The notes beneath the pieces were generated by a model. The model was not told where the DNA came from. It did not search any database and worked only from the letters and a program-made list of their open reading frames with translations. Positions 59,701 through 64,000 of a DNA stretch of 64,000 nt are shown here, piece by piece. Each line of letters opens with the position of its first letter. Position 1 is the stretch's first letter. The stretch is from Kryptolebias marmoratus (taxonomy: Eukaryota; Chordata; Actinopteri; Cyprinodontiformes; Rivulidae). The translations under genes were made by a program, and so were the position numbers. Location: positions 5,273,451 through 5,337,450 of the forward strand of contig NC_051445.1 of NCBI RefSeq assembly GCF_001649575.2, in the 5' to 3' direction.

Positions 59701-62394
59701 AGTTTCTGTGCAGCAGCAGCATGTCTGACTCAGAAGCGTTCTCCTGCATAGAAAGACATCACCAACCCTGCCATACGGCTAACTGCAGGAAGCTAATGAG
59801 CTCCATGCACTTTAGAGCAAACAAAAAAAAAGGCCAAATAATTCTGTGATTTCTGGCTTAATATTGCATCCTTGTTCAAACAAAAGCTTTCTTTAACAAA
59901 TTATCCTTTAAGTCTTTATCTTTACTAACAGCTTTTAGAAACCAAAGGGTTTATGAGTCGGACAAAACATCTGATGACTCAACATGTGCTCCATAAAATG
60001 TATTATTTTAACCCAGTTCCATAAACAGTGTAGTTACAGTAAGATTTTATTCAGAATGGGACTTACTAAGCTTTAAAAATGATTTAGTGTTAACAAATGA
60101 GATAATAATTTGCTACCAACATTTATTCAATACTTTATAAGCGAAGAATAACAAATGAAACATTTTACAAGCTAACAAACACAGAGGAACGACACGAGCA
60201 TTGCTTGGAGGAATGCATATCACCCGCTTTCTTGCATGCCAAAGTTTAAATCGAACTTTAAAGCTTTGGCTGTCTTTTAACCTAGACAGCGTTAAAAAGG
60301 GATGCTATGGTTCTGTAATCCTTCGGTATTTTAACCAAATAATGTCCCAGATTTCATTAGGATCTGAGTAAAAGGAGACATTCACCTTGAGGTTTAACAG
60401 AGTAGCACTCTTCTAACTGATCCATGGCAAGGAGAGAAAAATCATCTAATGTATGCTGGACAATGAAACCTTCATTTATATTCCACTGTTGTTTTATTCA
60501 GTGTAATCGGATTTGATTTAGCTTTTGGCAACAGCTCTAACTGGTATAAACAGGGAGTAAACAAAAACATAAACACTGATGAGAGTTTGAATAGCTGCTT
60601 AATGAAAAAGTCTTCATAAGGACAAAAATCAATGACGCATGTAAGTGGAGACTAATAAATCTCCAAACAAATTAGATGCAGACTCTGAGGAGATGCATTA
60701 GTGAGTTAATGGTAACACATAAGACATTTGCAGGACACTTTCAATTACTCACAATGGTGCAGGTGCAGGCAGTAAATCACAGCATGCCAAAGCATTAACC
60801 ATCAGTGGTGCTCATTTGCATTTTACAAATAGAAAACCTTTTTGTACCTGCTGTTTGAGTGGCTTAAAAAGTGTTCAAGAGTCTGAAAAACAACCGCTGT
60901 GGCTGTGAGTTTTCACCACACCTCACCGATGAGTGGGGTCATAATTTTAGCTGCAAAGGCATCGCACTCGAGTGAAATCAGTGATTTGAGATCATGCATC
61001 CAGAGCTTAGTCTAAACTTATTCATGAATGAGCCAAAGTTTGAATAGGTGTTGATTTTATAAATAGTTTTTATTTGACCAGGTTCCCTTAGACTGGAAAT
61101 GAAAAAAGTGACAAAAGTCTGAAAAACATTGCACTGTAGAAGATAAAGAAAAAAAATAAACTACTTATTTTTTCCTAAATTGCTATGCTCTAAATGTTTT
61201 ATAACTTCTCTCAGTAATAAATGTTGAATTCTTGTTTTTGCTGTTGTAGCAATTAAATAGTTAACTAAATTCAATATGGCAGCTGCAGCCAACTGCCCTT
61301 AAAAAACACAAAAATAGCTTTAACTCAGTCACATTTACAAACACTGACCTAAAATAAAAAGAAAATGTTAGCTGAGACTTTTCTTCAACACATATTTTGA
61401 GTGGAACAGGATCCACAACATCTTTGTTTAACATGTTGCCATGAAAACAGCTATAACTCTGTGGTTTCTCAAAATAAGATGATTATAATCTAAAAGGCGG
61501 CAGGAAATATGTTTCCCTTCTAGGAATACAAGGCCTTTGATTATAAATCTAAATTTGGAATGTTTTAAATTATTTTGTGTTGACTGACTTTATGAAAACA
61601 GATGCATTCACAATCTAACTGTGATCCATATACTGTGCAGATGTTTGCTCCTCAGATGTTTCATTTTCCCAGGACTTACCTAATTATAATAAAACATGCA
61701 TTCAAGTGTTCTGTGCTCCAGCACTCATAATAACATTAAGCGTGTAAGTGAGTGACCCGGTCAGCGTTTATGATTTTAGATTCCCATGACAAACGAACAT
61801 GAACAGATCAGCTGGTAGTTTCATCAACATTAGCGCTCTCATTTATCTGATCCTGAGGGCAGACAGGTTCCATGATGGAGACGGAGCGAATTTCAGGCTA
61901 ATGATCCCTCAAGAGATGAAATATCTGGGAGTCATGACCAGTCACTTAGACCTGAAGCAGCCTCTTGGATCTTAGGTCAAATAGTGTTTAAGAATAAAAT
62001 AAGTCATCTTCCTTTTCACTCATCCTCTTGAGGACACTTAAAATAGCTCCCAATAAAAGGCCTATTAATATTTTAAAGTATGCTTGAGCTCTTTTACATT
62101 CCCTCTGTGGTAAAACTGATTAACTTCAGAAGACCCACTTTGTTATCATAAGTACCTAATCTGTTACATTTCTCAAGTTTTAACTTAGAAATGCTTTCAT
62201 GAAACTACAAGATGATAATGTTATTCTCGTATTTATCTCGCTGTGCCTTGATTTAGACAAAAGCATCAAGTGAATAAATTTCATTATGTTTGCAATTTCC
62301 TGGTTGTGGTACATAAGGAGTCTGTGGTTTTGTAATCCCGTAAAAGCAAGGGTCAGCCTCATTTTAACTGTTACCGTGCGAGTGCAGTACATAC
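56795..62394 (-). other. ndufaf6: NDUFAF6 intron with a dispersed-repeat copy
   Basis: A 5600-bp intron with minus-strand donor CAT|GTATGT at 62395/62394 and acceptor TTTTAG at 56795. It holds an AAAC-type run (about 56830-56848) and dispersed-repeat copy 6 (61255-61540). No further exon was recognised. The plus-strand frame at 58870-59142 has no motif. Confidence 0.85.
61255..61540 (+). repeat. Unclassified dispersed repeat, copy 6
   Basis: 5'-truncated copy starting near 'TTAACTAAATTCAATATGGC'. It continues with 'AAACACAAAAATAGCTTTAA', 'CACATATTTTGAGTGGAACA', 'CTTTGTTTAACATGTTGCCA', 'TGAAAACAGCTATAACTC' and 'GGCAGGAAATATGTTTCCCT'. It lies antisense to NDUFAF6. Confidence 0.75.
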
Positions 62395-62496
62395 ATGCTG
62401 CAGGTGTACATGAGTCTGACTAGCGATGTTGTACACGACATCCCGGACATTCTGCTCCCGGCTTCCACGGATAAAGTCCTCCTGAGAAGCACTGTG
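62395..62496 (-). CDS. ndufaf6: NDUFAF6, third-last coding exon
   Basis: This 102-bp, 34-codon exon on the minus strand follows an acceptor (GTGTCTTTCTCCAG) and ends at a donor (GTATGT). The translation begins 'HSASQEDFIRGSREQNVRDV' and ends 'VYNIASQTHVHLQH'. It corresponds to the family's 'SQEDFLR...[20 protein letters not shown]' region of the squalene/phytoene-synthase-like domain. Together the three exons give 95 codons of the C-terminal part of the protein (the human protein is about 330 residues). The preceding exon, which should encode the segment ending in a 'MDICMLH'-type sequence, was not found to the right and probably lies beyond 64000. Confidence 0.93.
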
Positions 62497-64000
62497 CTGG
62501 AGAAAGACACAAAAACACAACCCATGTTGAGGTTTTCATTTTGAGGCTACAGATGATGAGTCAGTTTAACAAGCAAGCCTGTCGCTGCAGTTCAGCTGGG
62601 TCCAATTTAGCTCCACTTCACACTGCGGTTGAGTCGTCCCTTTAATTTGTTGAAAAGGAAAGGAGAAAAAGTCGGTTCCTGATATGTTAGGAATGGACTG
62701 TGGCTCCTCTGCACTGATATACAACCAGCTCAGAATTTACATACACTTCATTTAACTAAGTCACCAAGATCAACCACATCTTTCATGTGCATCATCGTCA
62801 CACTCATGCACTTTTATAAACTATCAAGTTTAACTCTTCTCTGGTGCCACTGTGTAAACAGTAAATTGTGTGAAAGTACATATTCTCAACAGGACTTAAG
62901 TTCAATCTAAAAAAATTGCACTGAGCTCCAAAATACACACAGCATATCTACAGCTTGTAAAAGTCATTTTCTGTTTATTTTTATTATCTAAAAATAGGAG
63001 CTATCATGGCATAATAATTTTTTTTTCTAGTTAAACCAATCAGAATCTCTACATTTAAAGATTTGTAAGCAAAGACTAACAGAAGTCAATCACTATTGTT
63101 TATTAAAGACATGAGCAAACGATTTTGACACTGACAACAATGAAAGGTGCTCCTTGCAAACTATAAAATCAAACATAAAAAGGTTATCTTGAGCTCTATC
63201 AAATGATGCAGTTTCAAAGAGTAGTTTTCCAGATATATTGATTTGCAATTCTGATATGCAGATATGCACTAAATGCAAACAAAACACTTTTATCTGCATC
63301 TTTATTCAACAAATCTGAGCATAAATACATACTAATACACCAACATCGTCTGACTTCTCCATCCTAAATAGCTCTTCCACAGAGGTCACTACTGTAGACA
63401 CTTCCGCTGATTCTGCAGGTTAACAAACGCAAATATGTCATAGTCAGCAACTGTTCACAAATTTTGCTTACAAAATTTTAATTAAAGGACATTTTAACCA
63501 TCAACAGGAGAAAAAAGAATTGTGCAGATCTTATTTCTTTTATTTTCCCACCAGTCTTCATAACATTTCAGTGAGAACCTTTATGTCAACAGAAAATGAA
63601 GTGATTCATAAAATCTCTAAGTTAAAACAGAAAAAAAATCCTTTTTAGCTTTAAAAATACAACAGCAAGAAACTGGAGCTCTCTAGTCATCTTTATCAAG
63701 GTCTCTGATTTTGTTTAGATTAGAAACTGTTAGACTTTGCCAAGGCAATGAAAATTTTTAAAATGTGTTTGTTTTTAATCAAAGCTTAAAAAGTACTCCT
63801 AAACCTTGTCCTAACTATAAACAGTCACTGATTTGATGAAGAAAAGGATTATAAGAATGAAATGTTTTCATATAGCCTTTTCTTCAGTTTATAAAATAGT
63901 TGCTCATCAAAAACAGTAAAGACATAAAAGTATTACAGTGCAAGTAAAGAAATTAAAAACCTCAATTTGTCTAAATAAGAGCTTCAAGAAAAGGTGGCCA
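62497..64000 (-). other. ndufaf6: NDUFAF6 upstream intron, running off the window
   Basis: No minus-strand exon matching the preceding NDUFAF6 segment was seen. The sequence is AT-rich, with no recognised repeat. It is inferred to be intronic because the exon at 62395-62496 begins with an acceptor. Confidence 0.6.

Overview
This window is AT-rich vertebrate nuclear DNA, most likely from a teleost fish. The evidence is long introns with GT/AG junctions, (GT)n, (TA)n and (ATCC)n microsatellites, and decayed fish-type transposable elements: Rex3/RTE LINEs with a GATG-type tail, an L2/CR1-like LINE, tRNA-derived SINEs and a Tc1-like DNA transposon. There are no operons, no CRISPR array and no bacterial-type genes. 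One 100-base assembly gap lies at 49733-49832.

Two protein-coding genes can be supported. (1) A plus-strand class A (rhodopsin-like) orphan GPCR has its whole coding region in one exon (24817-25848). A GC-rich, CCAAT-box-bearing 5' region at about 21300-21665 looks like its promoter and noncoding first exon, joined by an inferred intron 21666-24782 that carries a dead Tc1-like element. The receptor has aminergic-like wording in TM2 and TM6, but it lacks the aminergic Asp3.32 and has altered DRY, CWxP and NPxxY motifs. (2) The last three coding exons of NDUFAF6, a mitochondrial complex I assembly factor, lie on the minus strand at 62395-62496, 56738-56794 and 53931-54059. All three have clean splice sites and phase 0 junctions. 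The 5' part of the gene lies beyond the right edge of the window.

Layout: 1-21300 is gene-poor, with two Rex3 remnants and a GC-rich candidate regulatory block near 3.2-3.7 kb. 21300-26260 is the GPCR locus. 26267-26885 is a Rex3 remnant directly downstream. 27-53 kb is a gene desert with LINE endonuclease and RT fragments, two SINEs, at least six copies of an unclassified dispersed repeat all in the same orientation, a TIR-bearing repeat, paired hairpins, a 41-bp tandem duplication, candidate conserved noncoding elements, and a MITE-like element packed with CACATGTG palindromes. 53.9-62.5 kb is the 3' part of NDUFAF6, and 62.5-64 kb is probably its next intron.

The two genes show no functional link to each other. 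No new multi-gene system is visible. The most distinctive items are the motif-divergent orphan receptor, the same-orientation repeat family, and the E-box-rich MITE. Family names for repeats and genes rest on recognition of motifs, not on a database search.
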